A DNA stretch of 64,000 nucleotides from the NCBI GenBank assembly GCA_910580225.1, contig CAJTXE010000017.1, positions 19,460 through 83,459 on the forward strand. The letters are read 5' to 3'. The stretch is from an uncultured Acetatifactor sp. (lineage in GTDB: Bacteria > Bacillota > Clostridia > Lachnospirales > Lachnospiraceae). Under the pieces are notes generated by a model. It did no database searches. It saw nothing but the letters and a program-made list of their open reading frames with translations, and had not been told where the DNA came from. Position numbers and translations under genes: made by a program. Shown piece after piece: positions 25,507 through 34,643 of this stretch; within the stretch, counting starts at the first letter, position 1, and each line of letters begins with the position of its first letter.

Positions 25507-27060
25507 TCAGTTTTCTTTAAACTGAATTAAGACATCACAATAACAGTTGAGTGAAGGCATTTTAATTGCCCCGGTTCTCTGTGCGTAATGGATAACAGTT
25601 TCGTACAATCCCAAAAACATATCCTGGCAGGCGCGGTCCGCGTCGTCGCTTAAGTGCTTCGGAAACAGCTTCTTATACCCGGCGATAAATCTGTCTACGA
25701 TTTCAGAATATGCCGGCATGAGGGGGGCAAGGTAACGGTCCGTGATGGTGTCAAACGCTTCTTTTTGCATTTTCGTGAAGAAGGGAGTCGTAACGAAGAG
25801 ACTGCCGTCCTGCCTTTTTACGATGTATCCGTCCTGAATTGCAGCGGCGGCGGAATCTACATCACAGGTTGTGCCGTCACACAAAATATCCACACAGGAA
25901 TTGACGTAATTATTATACATCATTTGCCGGAATGACATACCGGTAATGGCAGTATATACCATATGGCTGTAGCCTCCCCGACTTCCCAGAGAGGTGTTGC
26001 GCTGTATGCCGATTTTGGTTCTGTGATGTGTGCCAGTTTCCATGTTTCCCACATAGCGCCACTTAAAACCGTCATATTTCTTCTGCATCCCGGGCCAGGG
26101 CAACTTGCAGTAGTGTTCCTTTGCATAGGTAAATGCCATGGCTCCATAGAGGTAGAATAAGTCTGATTCGGTTTTTTCGGCCGGATAGAAATCGATTTTA
26201 GCAGCATCATTTGCTATATTATGGAGTGCTTCCAAAAGCTTGTCCATGATGGGCATCAGTTCTTTTTCGGCATTTTTCTCACAATAGATGCCGTATTTGT
26301 CTGACCAGATGATAAAGTCTGTCTGGTATTTGCTTTTGGAGACTTCAATTACAGCATCCCGCTGCAGCAGATTTGCAATCCGTTCTTCAACATAATATGC
26401 CGGAACGCCGCACAGCTTCGCCAGTTCTTCTATACTGTTTGGCTGTTCATAGCAATGATACAATATGCTTTGGGAGAGGGCATCGTTGATATACACGGAG
26501 GGAAAGGGAATTGTTTTTCCGTTATAATTTCCGCTTCCACAAATGTCCAGATGCATTTTCACAGGCCTTAAAGCAGTTTCTTTCATTTCAGTATACTCCT
26601 TTTTCAGTTTTCTCCGGGCCTCCGTAAGGCGCCATCTGACAGTGCCTTCCGGAATGTTCAGCTTTTCGGAGATCATTTTTGTAGGAAGACCGTCGTAGTA
26701 GTAAAGAACGATGATTTCACGGTATATGGAGGAGAGCATGGCAATTTTCATCCTCAGGGAATCGTAGAGTTCTTCCTGTTCATCGAAATATGCATCCTCA
26801 TAGGGCAGAGCTTCAAGGGCGTCATAGGAATACATCGCGCGCTGTTTTCCCAGCTTACGCCGGAAGCTTTTTGATACATTGTTCGCAATCCCCCAAAGCC
26901 AGGGTTCAAATCTGCTTTCGTCCCGAAGTCCGGGCAGTTCACGGACAGCAGTAAACAGGATTTCCTGTGCCAGTTCGTCCGCTTCTTCGCGGGAATAGGT
27001 ACGTTTGACCGCATATCCGTAAACCTTCTCAATGCAGCTTTCGATTTTGGTGTACTTCAT
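25507..27060 (-). CDS. ECF-like sigma factor with a long C-terminal extension
   Basis: 517 residues. Region 2 is at about 8-75 (SREEADELAQEILFTAVRELPGLRDESRFEPWLWGIANNVSKSF), region 4 at about 103-158 (SIYREIIVLYYYDGLPTKMISEKLNIPEGTVRWRLTEARRKLKKEY). Residues from about 165 on are an extension of some 350 residues. Within it, NSIEELAKLCGVPAYYVEERIANLLQRDAVIEV (about 222-254) looks like a winged helix; the rest I do not recognise. No membrane segment and no anti-sigma gene nearby. The extension may be a built-in sensor or anti-sigma, by analogy with ECF groups that have C-terminal domains. Divergent from ruvB. Confidence 0.82.
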   Translation of the reverse strand: MKYTKIESCIEKVYGYAVKRTYSREEADELAQEILFTAVRELPGLRDESRFEPWLWGIANNVSKSFRRKLGKQRAMYSYDALEALPYEDAYFDEQEELYDSLRMKIAMLSSIYREIIVLYYYDGLPTKMISEKLNIPEGTVRWRLTEARRKLKKEYTEMKETALRPVKMHLDICGSGNYNGKTIPFPSVYINDALSQSILYHCYEQPNSIEELAKLCGVPAYYVEERIANLLQRDAVIEVSKSKYQTDFIIWSDKYGIYCEKNAEKELMPIMDKLLEALHNIANDAAKIDFYPAEKTESDLFYLYGAMAFTYAKEHYCKLPWPGMQKKYDGFKWRYVGNMETGTHHRTKIGIQRNTSLGSRGGYSHMVYTAITGMSFRQMMYNNYVNSCVDILCDGTTCDVDSAAAAIQDGYIVKRQDGSLFVTTPFFTKMQKEAFDTITDRYLAPLMPAYSEIVDRFIAGYKKLFPKHLSDDADRACQDMFLGLYETVIHYAQRTGAIKMPSLNCYCDVLIQFKEN

Positions 27061-27140
27061 CGCAATACCTCTTTTGTTTTGACGGATGTAAAACTTTTCG
27101 TCGGTCTTCGTCTATAAAGTGCCTGAAGGAGTTGTTTTGC

Positions 27141-27169
27141 TTGACAGTCAGAGCAATTATTCCTATCAA
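27141..27169 (+). promoter_or_regulatory. ruvB promoter
   Basis: TTGACA (27141-27146), 17 bp, TATCAA (27164-27169). This gives ruvB a promoter of its own. On the opposite strand an extended -10 (TGCTACAAT, 27182-27174) could serve the sigma-factor gene; the two promoters would overlap. Confidence 0.6.
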
Positions 27170-27252
27170 AAATATTGTAGCAGAAAGTTATGAATTTTTC
27201 TATGCAATCGTTCTTGCATCCCAAAGGAAAAACAGCTAAAATAGAATTTGCA

Positions 27253-27296
27253 AAAATGCCGAAGGGAACGCACGAAAATGCCAAAGCGAACGATCG
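27253..27296. repeat. 22-bp tandem repeat over the ruvB start
   Basis: Two abutting 22-bp units (27253-27274 and 27275-27296) match at 18 of 22 positions. Each contains AAAATGCC; the ATG of the second unit is the ruvB start, while the ATG of the first is out of frame. The GAAGGGAACG of the first unit doubles as the weak ribosome site. Confidence 0.7.
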
Positions 27297-28282
27297 AAAC
27301 CAATATCACGGAAGAGGATATCAAGATAGAAGGGTCTCTGCGCCCACAGAAGCTGGATGACTATATTGGTCAATCAAAGGTGAAGGAGAACCTGAAAATA
27401 TATATAGAGGCGGCTAAGCTGCGGGGGGATGCCCTGGACCATGTGTTGTTTTACGGACCGCCGGGATTGGGCAAAACCACCCTGGCGGGCATTATCGCCA
27501 ATGAGATGGGGGTTCATCTGAAGGTGACCAGCGGGCCTGCCATTGAGAAGCCCGGGGAGATGGCTGCGATTCTCAATAATCTGGAGGAAGGGGATCTGCT
27601 CTTTGTTGACGAGATTCATCGTTTAAACCGCCAGGTGGAGGAGGTGCTCTATCCGGCCATGGAAGATTACTGTATTGATATCATGATTGGTAAGGGCTCA
27701 ACGGCCCGTTCTGTGCGGCTGGATCTGCCGAAATTTACCCTGGTGGGGGCCACTACAAGAGCAGGGCTTCTGACGGCACCTCTGCGGGACCGTTTTGGTA
27801 TGATTCATCATCTGGAATTCTACACCGTGGAGGAGCTGCAGCTGATCATCCTTCATTCTGCCAGGATTCTGGAGGTGGAGATTGAACCCGAAGGAGCCCT
27901 TGAGATGGCAAAGAGGAGCCGGGGAACTCCCAGACTTGCCAACCGTATCTTAAAGCGGGTGAGGGACTTTGCACAGGTGAAGTATGATGGCATTATCACT
28001 GGGGAGGTGGCCCATACTGCCCTGGATCTGATGGATGTGGACAAGCTGGGACTGGATCATATAGACCGGAATCTGCTGTTGACTATGATTGAAAAATTCC
28101 AGGGAGGTCCGGTGGGGCTGGATACTCTGGCGGCGGCGATTGGGGAGGATGCAGGCACCATCGAGGATGTTTACGAGCCGTATCTGATCAAGAACGGTTT
28201 CCTGAACCGTACCCCCCGAGGCCGGGTAGCCACGGAACTGGCTTACCGGCATTTGGACTGCGGAATTTATAAGCAGGCATGA
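27278..28282 (+). CDS. ruvB: Holliday junction DNA helicase subunit RuvB
   Basis: 334-residue AAA+ motor of RuvAB. Contains LDDYIGQ, Walker A GPPGLGKTTL, Walker B LLFVDEIHRLNR, sensor 1 GATTRAG and arginine-finger region LRDRFGMIHHLEFY, then the C-terminal winged helix (DVYEPYLIKNGFLNRTPRGRVAT). ATG at 27278 gives MPKRTIETNI. It is separated from ruvA by about 20 kb but is followed by recD2, so recombination and repair genes still cluster here. Confidence 0.97.
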   Translation: MPKRTIETNITEEDIKIEGSLRPQKLDDYIGQSKVKENLKIYIEAAKLRGDALDHVLFYGPPGLGKTTLAGIIANEMGVHLKVTSGPAIEKPGEMAAILNNLEEGDLLFVDEIHRLNRQVEEVLYPAMEDYCIDIMIGKGSTARSVRLDLPKFTLVGATTRAGLLTAPLRDRFGMIHHLEFYTVEELQLIILHSARILEVEIEPEGALEMAKRSRGTPRLANRILKRVRDFAQVKYDGIITGEVAHTALDLMDVDKLGLDHIDRNLLLTMIEKFQGGPVGLDTLAAAIGEDAGTIEDVYEPYLIKNGFLNRTPRGRVATELAYRHLDCGIYKQA

Positions 28283-28350
28283 CCAACACAGTAAGTCTGC
28301 TGTGAAACAGGAGAAGGCGTTATTGCCGCATGAAAAAGGAGTGCAGACCA

Positions 28351-30528
28351 ATGACGAAGATCCGGTGTGTTGTGGAGAGAATTACATATCAGAATCCTGA
28401 AAACGGATATTCCGTTCTGAAAGTGCATGTGAAAGGCTATGATGACCTGGTTACCGTGGTGGGGAACCTCCTGGATGCCAACGTGGGTTCCGTGCTTCTA
28501 ATTGAGGGAGAGTGGAAAGTGGATTCCCGGTACGGACGCCAGTTTATGGCAGAAAAATGGGAGGAGACGCTTCCGGCCACTGTCTATGGCATGGAAAAAT
28601 ATCTGGGCAGCGGTCTGATCAAAGGAGTAGGGCCAAAGTATGCCAGGAAAATCGTCCAGAAATATGGTGTGGATACCTTTGCTGTCATTGAGGACAACAT
28701 TGAGCTGCTGGTGGAGATTCCCGGGATCGGACACAAGCGGATCCGTATGATTGCAGAGAGTTGGAAGAAGCAGAAGGAAGTGAAGAACATCATGTTGTTT
28801 CTCCAGGAACATGGTGTGAGTACAGCTTTTGCAGCCAGGATTTACAAGCAATATGGAAATGAAAGCATCTCTGTCATGAAGGAGAATCCTTTTCGGCTGG
28901 CAGATGATATCTGGGGCATCGGGTTCAGGACGGCGGATCACATTGCGGAAAAGCTGGGATTCGGAAAGGAAGCATATGTTCGGCTGCGCAGCGGTATTAT
29001 GTATACGCTGAGCGAACTGGCAGATGAGGGGCATGTCTATGGGGAGAGGGAACAGCTGACCGAGAAAGCGGCTGCCCTGCTGGAAGCTGATGATGGATGT
29101 ATCGTTATGACCATGGATCAGATGCTGAAGGATAAGGATCTGATTCGGGAGGAGGATGCCATATACCTTCCGCCTTTTTACTATGCAGAGGCGGGGACGG
29201 CAGGCAAATTAAGGAAGCTGGCGTCTGCACCGGCAGGGGACAGACTGTGGACCCGGCTGGAAAAGGCCCGGCGGGAGACAGGGAATGACAGTCTCTCTGT
29301 GGACGTGGAGAGGATCGAACAGGCCGTGGGCATGCAGTATGACGAGATTCAGGGGGAGGCTATCCGGCGGGCAGCCCTGGCGAAGGTGATGATCCTGACC
29401 GGCGGGCCCGGCACGGGCAAAACAACTACCACCCAGGGAATCATAGCGGCATATCGGGCGTATGGACTGAAAATTCTTCTGGCGGCACCTACCGGAAGGG
29501 CGGCGAAACGCATGTCTGAGGCCACAGGCCTGGAGGCGAAGACAATCCACAGATTGCTGGAATGTAAGCCTTCGGAGGGTTACGGGAAAAACGAAGAGAA
29601 TCCTCTGGAAGGTGATGTGTTGATCGTGGACGAGTGTTCCATGATCGATATCATAATGATGAATTCTCTCCTGAAGGCGATTCCTCCCGGCATGCGTCTG
29701 ATTCTGGTGGGGGATATTGACCAGCTGCCCTCTGTAGGGGCCGGAAATGTGCTTCGGGATATGATTGCATCAGGGAGGTTTCCGGTGATTCGTCTGACCA
29801 GAATTTTCCGTCAGGCACTTGCCAGCCGTATCATTCGAAATGCCCACCGGATCAATGGGGGCCAGATGCCGGATCTGTCCAACGGGAAGGATACAGATTT
29901 TTTCTTTCTGGAGAGAGAAGAGCCGGAGGCTGCCGCGGCGGAGATCGTGAAGCTGGTAAAGGAGAAGCTGCCCCGCTATTACGGGATGCAGCCCTCCATG
30001 ATTCAAGTGCTCACTCCCATGCAGCGGGGGGTTGCGGGAGCGACCAACCTGAATCTGATGCTTCAGGAGGCAATCAACCCCCAGGGAGAGGGACTCCGCC
30101 GGAGCGGTTTCATTTTTCGGCCCGGGGACAGGGTTATGCAGATAAAGAACAATTATGACAAAGATGTCTTCAATGGAGACATTGGAATGATTGAAACAGT
30201 AGATTTGACAGACCGTACCCTGTCTGTGGCGTTTGATCAGCGGAAAATCATTTATGATGCCACAGAGCTGGACGAGCTTGTACATGCCTATGCCACTACC
30301 ATTCATAAAGCCCAGGGATCCGAGTATCCCATTGTGGTCATGCCGGTGCTGATGACCCATTTTGTGATGCTGCAGAGGAATCTCATCTATACGGGTATTA
30401 CCAGAGCGAAGAAGGTTCTGGTTATGGTGGGGACGAGAAAAGCGCTTTCCTATGCTGTGGGGAATGTGACCGTGACGGAGCGCAATACGATGTTGGCACA
30501 GCGTCTGGGCGGCAGTGAGGTCTTATGA
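28351..30528 (+). CDS. recD2: ATP-dependent DNA helicase RecD2
   Basis: 725-residue SF1B 5'-3' helicase not associated with RecBC. The N-terminal part has an OB-like fold and helix-hairpin-helix elements (GSGLIKGVGPKYARKIVQKYG, EIPGIGHKRI, WGIGFRTADHIAEKLGF). Motor motifs: Walker A LTGGPGTGKTTTTQ at about 350, Walker B VLIVDECSMID, GDIDQLPSVGAGNVL, and the C-terminal AYATTIHKAQGSEYP and LIYTGITRAKK. Start ATG follows AAAAGGAG by 8 bp. Lies 68 bp after ruvB and probably shares its transcript. Confidence 0.95.
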   Translation: MTKIRCVVERITYQNPENGYSVLKVHVKGYDDLVTVVGNLLDANVGSVLLIEGEWKVDSRYGRQFMAEKWEETLPATVYGMEKYLGSGLIKGVGPKYARKIVQKYGVDTFAVIEDNIELLVEIPGIGHKRIRMIAESWKKQKEVKNIMLFLQEHGVSTAFAARIYKQYGNESISVMKENPFRLADDIWGIGFRTADHIAEKLGFGKEAYVRLRSGIMYTLSELADEGHVYGEREQLTEKAAALLEADDGCIVMTMDQMLKDKDLIREEDAIYLPPFYYAEAGTAGKLRKLASAPAGDRLWTRLEKARRETGNDSLSVDVERIEQAVGMQYDEIQGEAIRRAALAKVMILTGGPGTGKTTTTQGIIAAYRAYGLKILLAAPTGRAAKRMSEATGLEAKTIHRLLECKPSEGYGKNEENPLEGDVLIVDECSMIDIIMMNSLLKAIPPGMRLILVGDIDQLPSVGAGNVLRDMIASGRFPVIRLTRIFRQALASRIIRNAHRINGGQMPDLSNGKDTDFFFLEREEPEAAAAEIVKLVKEKLPRYYGMQPSMIQVLTPMQRGVAGATNLNLMLQEAINPQGEGLRRSGFIFRPGDRVMQIKNNYDKDVFNGDIGMIETVDLTDRTLSVAFDQRKIIYDATELDELVHAYATTIHKAQGSEYPIVVMPVLMTHFVMLQRNLIYTGITRAKKVLVMVGTRKALSYAVGNVTVTERNTMLAQRLGGSEVL

Positions 30529-30572
30529 TCTGCTGAAGAGAGCAGAGATGCGCCGGCAGACAGGAGCGTATT

Positions 30573-30764
30573 TCAGGGTGTGCGGGCTTCTGCTTTAAAG
30601 TGGGCGATCAGTGCTTCCACTTCTTCCAGGCATGCACCGCACACCGTGCCGGCGCCTGTGGCTTCCTGGACTTCTTCTAAGGTACAGGCGCCGGATTCCA
30701 CGGCGTTTTTGATTCTTTCGCAGGTGACGCCCATGCAGTTACAGACTGTTTTTTCCATATCCAT
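30573..30764 (-). CDS. BFD-like [2Fe-2S] protein
   Basis: 63 residues. CNC (8-10) and CGAC (42-45) give the CxC-N31-CxxC spacing of the BFD-like [2Fe-2S] domain found in bacterioferritin-associated ferredoxin and as a module in nitrite reductase and NifU. Two more cysteines are at 15 and 27. Three nested ATGs are possible (30776, 30764, 30758); 30764 is chosen for its distance from GGAAAGG. Alone on the minus strand, divergent from nth with 91 bp between. Partner unknown. Confidence 0.82.
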   Translation of the reverse strand: MDMEKTVCNCMGVTCERIKNAVESGACTLEEVQEATGAGTVCGACLEEVEALIAHFKAEARTP

Positions 30765-30855
30765 ATCATATACCATCCTTTCCGTAATTAGGATGTACGG
30801 AGCAGCGGATTTTATACGGTGGAAATCTTGAAAGAGAACAGGAAGAGAAAAACAT

Positions 30856-31503
30856 ATGACAAAGAAACAACTTGCACTGGAAATCATTGAACGACTGAAA
30901 AAGGAATATCCGGCTGCAGACTGTTCGCTGGAGTACGACCAGGCGTGGAAACTTCTGGTAAGCGTACGGCTGGCAGCACAATGCACGGATGCCAGGGTAA
31001 ATGTAGTAGTGGAGAAACTTTATGAGAGATTCCCGAATGTGAATGCCCTTGCGGATGCAGATGCAGACGCTATCGAGGAAATTGTGCGTCCCTGCGGTTT
31101 GGGGAGAAGTAAGGCAAGAGATATCAATGCCTGCATGAAGATACTGCGGGATGTATACGGGGGAAAGGTTCCTGATGACTTTGACAAGCTGCTGGCGCTG
31201 CCGGGGGTGGGAAGGAAGAGCGCGAACCTGATTATGGGGGATGTGTTCGGAAAACCGGCCATTGTAACAGATACCCACTGTATCCGCCTGGTGAACCGTA
31301 TGGGGCTGGTGGACGATATCAGGGAGCCAGCCAAGGTGGAGAAGGCTTTGTGGAAAATCATACCGCCCAGGGAGGGAAATGACTTCTGTCACCGTCTGGT
31401 AAACCATGGCAGGGAGGTCTGTACGGCGCGGACGAAGCCGTACTGCGACAGCTGCTGTCTGGCGGATATCTGTAAAAAGGTGGGAGTCGCCCCTCAGCGG
31501 TGA
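30856..31503 (+). CDS. nth: endonuclease III
   Basis: 215-residue base-excision DNA glycosylase/AP lyase for oxidised pyrimidines. The helix-hairpin-helix LLALPGVGRKSANLIMGDVFG contains catalytic Lys121, with Asp139 in VTDTHCIR. A C-terminal [4Fe-4S] loop has cysteines 189, 197, 200 and 206; the first gap is seven residues where Escherichia coli Nth has six. Ribosome site AGGAAGAG precedes the ATG. Fits with the neighbouring recombination genes. Confidence 0.95.
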   Translation: MTKKQLALEIIERLKKEYPAADCSLEYDQAWKLLVSVRLAAQCTDARVNVVVEKLYERFPNVNALADADADAIEEIVRPCGLGRSKARDINACMKILRDVYGGKVPDDFDKLLALPGVGRKSANLIMGDVFGKPAIVTDTHCIRLVNRMGLVDDIREPAKVEKALWKIIPPREGNDFCHRLVNHGREVCTARTKPYCDSCCLADICKKVGVAPQR

Positions 31504-31685
31504 GCAGCCGGCAAGTTGGTTATGACCAGGCGTGGTCGGTGGAAGACAGGAACAGACAGGGCAGTTCCACCCGGATATCGGCAGAGATCTCGGCGGAAGA
31601 CAGGTTTGTCATGTCAGAACGGCAGTCTAATTCCGGGATTCCATGAATATAAATTTCTGTAGAAAGGAAAGATGGGAGCCTGTCA

Positions 31686-32822
31686 ATGGAAATTTATGTG
31701 GTAAAGCCGGGAGACAGTGTGGACAGCATTGCACAGCAACTGGACGCGAATGTAGAGCAGATCATTTTTGACAATCAATTGGAATACCCTTACAAACTTG
31801 CCCTGGGGCAGGCCCTGCTGATCAACCGTTACACAAGAAATGCGGAGCGGGCAGCAGCGGTGAGCGGTTATGCCTATCCTTTTATCGGAGAAAAGGTTTT
31901 GGAGGAAACACTGCCTTATTTGTCGGAACTTCGTGTTTTCTCATATGGTTTTACGGTGGAAGGAGAGTTGATTCCGCCGTCTTACGGGGAGGATGGGTGG
32001 ATGATTGCAGAAGCAGGACGGTTTGGCACCAGCCCCATACTGACGCTGACTCCCTTCGGGCCGGACGGTAATTTCAACAATCAGCTGATCCATTCCGTGG
32101 TAAATAATGAAGCCTATACAAAAACGCTGATTCAAAATCTGCTGATGATCATGGAGCAGAAAGGGTATAAAGGGGTGGATATTGATTTTGAATACATTCT
32201 GGCGGAGGACAGGGATGCCTTTACCGCATTTGTATGGCAGGTAGCAGAAACCATGCGGGCCTTGGGATATCAGACTTCTGTTGCCCTGGCACCGAAGACC
32301 AGCAGCCGCCAGAAGGGGCTGCTGTACGAAGGAAAGGATTACCGCGCTTTGGGAGAGGCGGCGGATCATGTACTGCTGATGACGTATGAGTGGGGCTATA
32401 CCTATGGGCCGCCTATGGCCGTGGCTCCCATCAATCAGGTCCGCAGAGTGGTGGAATATGCCCTGACGGAGATTCCGGCCGAAAAGGTGGATCTGGGAAT
32501 TCCCAATTACGGTTATGACTGGCCGCTTCCGTATGAAAGGGGTACCACGAAAGCCGTAACCATAGGCAATGTACAGGCGGTGCGGATCGCCGTGGAACAG
32601 GGAGCGCAGATTCTTTTTGACAGTCTGGCAGAGAGTCCTTATTTTACCTATGTCAGCGGTGGTATCTCTCATGAGGTATGGTTTGAGGATGTGAGAAGCC
32701 TTGAGGCGAAGTTCCGGCTGATTCGGGAATATAATCTTCGGGGATGCGGATATTGGCAGATTATGAAATGGTTCCGGGCAAACTGGCTCCTGCTGCATGA
32801 TCGGTTTTATATTTTGAAATAG
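31686..32822 (+). CDS. LysM + GH18 cortex-lytic type glycosidase (SleL/YaaH-like)
   Basis: 378 residues. One LysM repeat (2-47, MEIYVVKPGDSVDSIAQQL) binds peptidoglycan. The GH18 barrel follows, with catalytic D165xD167xE169 (GVDIDFEY). No signal peptide, as in SleL/YaaH of Bacillus, which are spore-coat/cortex N-acetylglucosaminidases active in germination. The ribosome site is weak (GGGAGCC, 7 bp). The 182-bp gap before it has no recognised element. Role in spores is inferred from the family and the sporulation genes nearby. Confidence 0.88.
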   Translation: MEIYVVKPGDSVDSIAQQLDANVEQIIFDNQLEYPYKLALGQALLINRYTRNAERAAAVSGYAYPFIGEKVLEETLPYLSELRVFSYGFTVEGELIPPSYGEDGWMIAEAGRFGTSPILTLTPFGPDGNFNNQLIHSVVNNEAYTKTLIQNLLMIMEQKGYKGVDIDFEYILAEDRDAFTAFVWQVAETMRALGYQTSVALAPKTSSRQKGLLYEGKDYRALGEAADHVLLMTYEWGYTYGPPMAVAPINQVRRVVEYALTEIPAEKVDLGIPNYGYDWPLPYERGTTKAVTIGNVQAVRIAVEQGAQILFDSLAESPYFTYVSGGISHEVWFEDVRSLEAKFRLIREYNLRGCGYWQIMKWFRANWLLLHDRFYILK

Positions 32823-32884
32823 CAGATTCCATAAAACCAATGAAAGCGCGTACATTGTCAAGCGGGAAGAGAGGAGAAATGCAT

Positions 32885-34189
32885 ATGAGAATGTATGATA
32901 TCATCATGAAAAAAAGGAACGGGGGAGAACTGACAGAGGAGGAGATCCGATTCTTCATAACAGGTTACACCAGGGGGGAGATTCCTGATTATCAGGTCTC
33001 CGCCCTTATGATGGCAATCTATTTCCGGAAGATGACGGAGGCCGAGACCCTGGCGCTTACCATGGCTATGGCGGAAAGCGGTGACAGACTGGATCTTTCT
33101 GGGATTCAGGGCATCAAGGTGGACAAGCACAGCACAGGTGGTGTGGGGGACAAGACTTCCCTGGCGCTGGCGCCCATGGTGGCGGCCTGTGGTATTCCGG
33201 TAGCGAAGATGAGCGGACGGGGGCTGGGGCATACCGGCGGAACCATTGATAAACTGGAGAGTTTTTCCGGATTCACTACGGCCCTCACCCGGGAAAAGTT
33301 TATCGAAAACGTGAATCGCATCGGTATTGCCATCATGGGGCAGACGGCTGATCTGGCTCCGGCAGACAAGAAGCTTTATGCCCTGAGGGATGTGACAGCC
33401 ACAGTGGACAATCTGTCCCTCATTGCCAGCTCCATCATGAGCAAAAAGCTGGCGGCCGGAGCAGACGCCATTGTTTTGGATGTGAAAACAGGAAACGGTG
33501 CATTTATGAAGGAGGAGGCAGATGCCAGAGCTCTTGCGGAGGAGATGGTGAAGATCGGCAAAAATGCAGGTCGGAGAACCATTGCGGTCATTTCGGACAT
33601 GGATCAGCCGCTGGGCTATGCGGTGGGAAATGCACTGGAAGTGAAGGAAGCCATTGATACCCTGAAAGGGGAAGGGCCTGAAGATTTCGTGGAACTGTGC
33701 CTGACTTTGGGAAGCAGGATGCTGCTGGCCGGTGGAAAGGCAGAAGACAGCGGCGAAGCCAGACGGATGCTGGAGGAAGTGATCGCTGACGGCAGGGCAC
33801 TGGAAAAGCTGGCGGAATTTGTGGAAGCACAGGGCGGCAGCAGGGAATCGGTGTATCATCCGGAACTGCTGCCCGGTGCGGCGATTACCCGGCCTGTGAC
33901 AGCGCCCGTCAGCGGGTATCTGAATCATATCGTGTGTGAGGAAGTGGGAATCTGTTCCCTGATGCTGGGCGGCGGCAGAGAGACCAAAGAGAGCGGCATT
34001 GACCTGTCCGTGGGGCTGGTATTGTGTAAAAAGGCCGGAGATTATGTCATGGAAGGAGAAACACTGGCAGTGATTCACGCCAATGAGGAAGAGCGGGCGG
34101 AAGCGGTAAGCAAGCGTTATCTGGCAGCCTGCCGCATCACAGACACTCCTCCGGAGAAAAAGCCCTTTATCAAAGGAGTTATCGAATAA
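32885..34189 (+). CDS. pdp: pyrimidine-nucleoside phosphorylase
   Basis: 434 residues, the length of Bacillus Pdp. Splits uridine or thymidine with phosphate to the base and (deoxy)ribose 1-phosphate. Begins MRMYDIIMKKRNGGELTEEEIRFFITGYTRGEIPDYQVSALMMA, then DKHSTGGVGDKTSLALAP (phosphate site), MSGRGLGHTGGTIDKLES and KKLAAGADAIVLDVKTGNGAFMK, with the C-terminal PYNP domain. Three nested ATGs; 32885 has the best spacing from GAGAGGAG. No deoC or cdd nearby. Confidence 0.95.
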   Translation: MRMYDIIMKKRNGGELTEEEIRFFITGYTRGEIPDYQVSALMMAIYFRKMTEAETLALTMAMAESGDRLDLSGIQGIKVDKHSTGGVGDKTSLALAPMVAACGIPVAKMSGRGLGHTGGTIDKLESFSGFTTALTREKFIENVNRIGIAIMGQTADLAPADKKLYALRDVTATVDNLSLIASSIMSKKLAAGADAIVLDVKTGNGAFMKEEADARALAEEMVKIGKNAGRRTIAVISDMDQPLGYAVGNALEVKEAIDTLKGEGPEDFVELCLTLGSRMLLAGGKAEDSGEARRMLEEVIADGRALEKLAEFVEAQGGSRESVYHPELLPGAAITRPVTAPVSGYLNHIVCEEVGICSLMLGGGRETKESGIDLSVGLVLCKKAGDYVMEGETLAVIHANEEERAEAVSKRYLAACRITDTPPEKKPFIKGVIE

Positions 34190-34206
34190 AATGATATCGG
34201 ATGCAG

Positions 34207-34235
34207 AAGGAGGCAATCCCATGCATAGTTTCTGA
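34207..34235 (+). other. strong ribosome site with a four-residue open frame before yqfC
   Basis: AAGGAGG (34207-34213) is followed 7 bp later by ATG-CAT-AGT-TTC-TGA (34221-34235). yqfC, whose ATG at 34257 has no clear ribosome site, starts 21 bp after this stop. Ribosomes finishing the mini-frame could reinitiate at yqfC. Confidence 0.5.
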
Positions 34236-34256
34236 TCTGCCGTAATAGAATGAAGC

Positions 34257-34544
34257 ATGAGGAAAAAGAATGACTGTATTCGCGAGACGAAAAAGGAAGC
34301 ATTGATTGAATCTCTGAAATTTCCGAAAGATATCTGCATGGGAGCGATGAAGGTGACCCTGACAGGCAACCGGGAGGCCTGGATCGAGAATTACCGGGGG
34401 ATCCTGGAATACACACAGGAGCAGATTTTGCTGCAGGGCAAGTCCTGTCAGGTCTGTTTTGAGGGAAACGGGCTTTCTGTGGACTACTATACCAATGAGG
34501 ATATGAAAATAAGCGGCTGTATCCATTGTGTCAGATACAGTTGA
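34257..34544 (+). CDS. yqfC: sporulation protein YqfC (YabP/YqfC family)
   Basis: 95 residues, close to the 93 of Bacillus YqfC. Contains the family's FPKDICMGAMKVTLTGNREAWIENYRGILEYTQEQILL and a C-terminal ISGCIHCVR-like strand. YabP/YqfC proteins are mother-cell sporulation proteins of unclear biochemical role. The order yqfC-yqfD-phoH-ybeY is conserved in endospore formers, which supports the call. Confidence 0.85.
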   Translation: MRKKNDCIRETKKEALIESLKFPKDICMGAMKVTLTGNREAWIENYRGILEYTQEQILLQGKSCQVCFEGNGLSVDYYTNEDMKISGCIHCVRYS

Positions 34545-34643
34545 TACATGCCGTTTTAAAACCGCAGTTTAGAAAATAAAACAGCATCTGGGGGTACGGC
34601 GCGGCCAGACTGGCGGCCGTGCCGGGGAAGGGTGCGGAACTGG

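Noticed and set aside
6895..27277. Prophage or integrative element between ruvA and ruvB
   Set aside because: No integrase, terminal direct repeats, phage or conjugation genes were found, only ordinary accessory genes.
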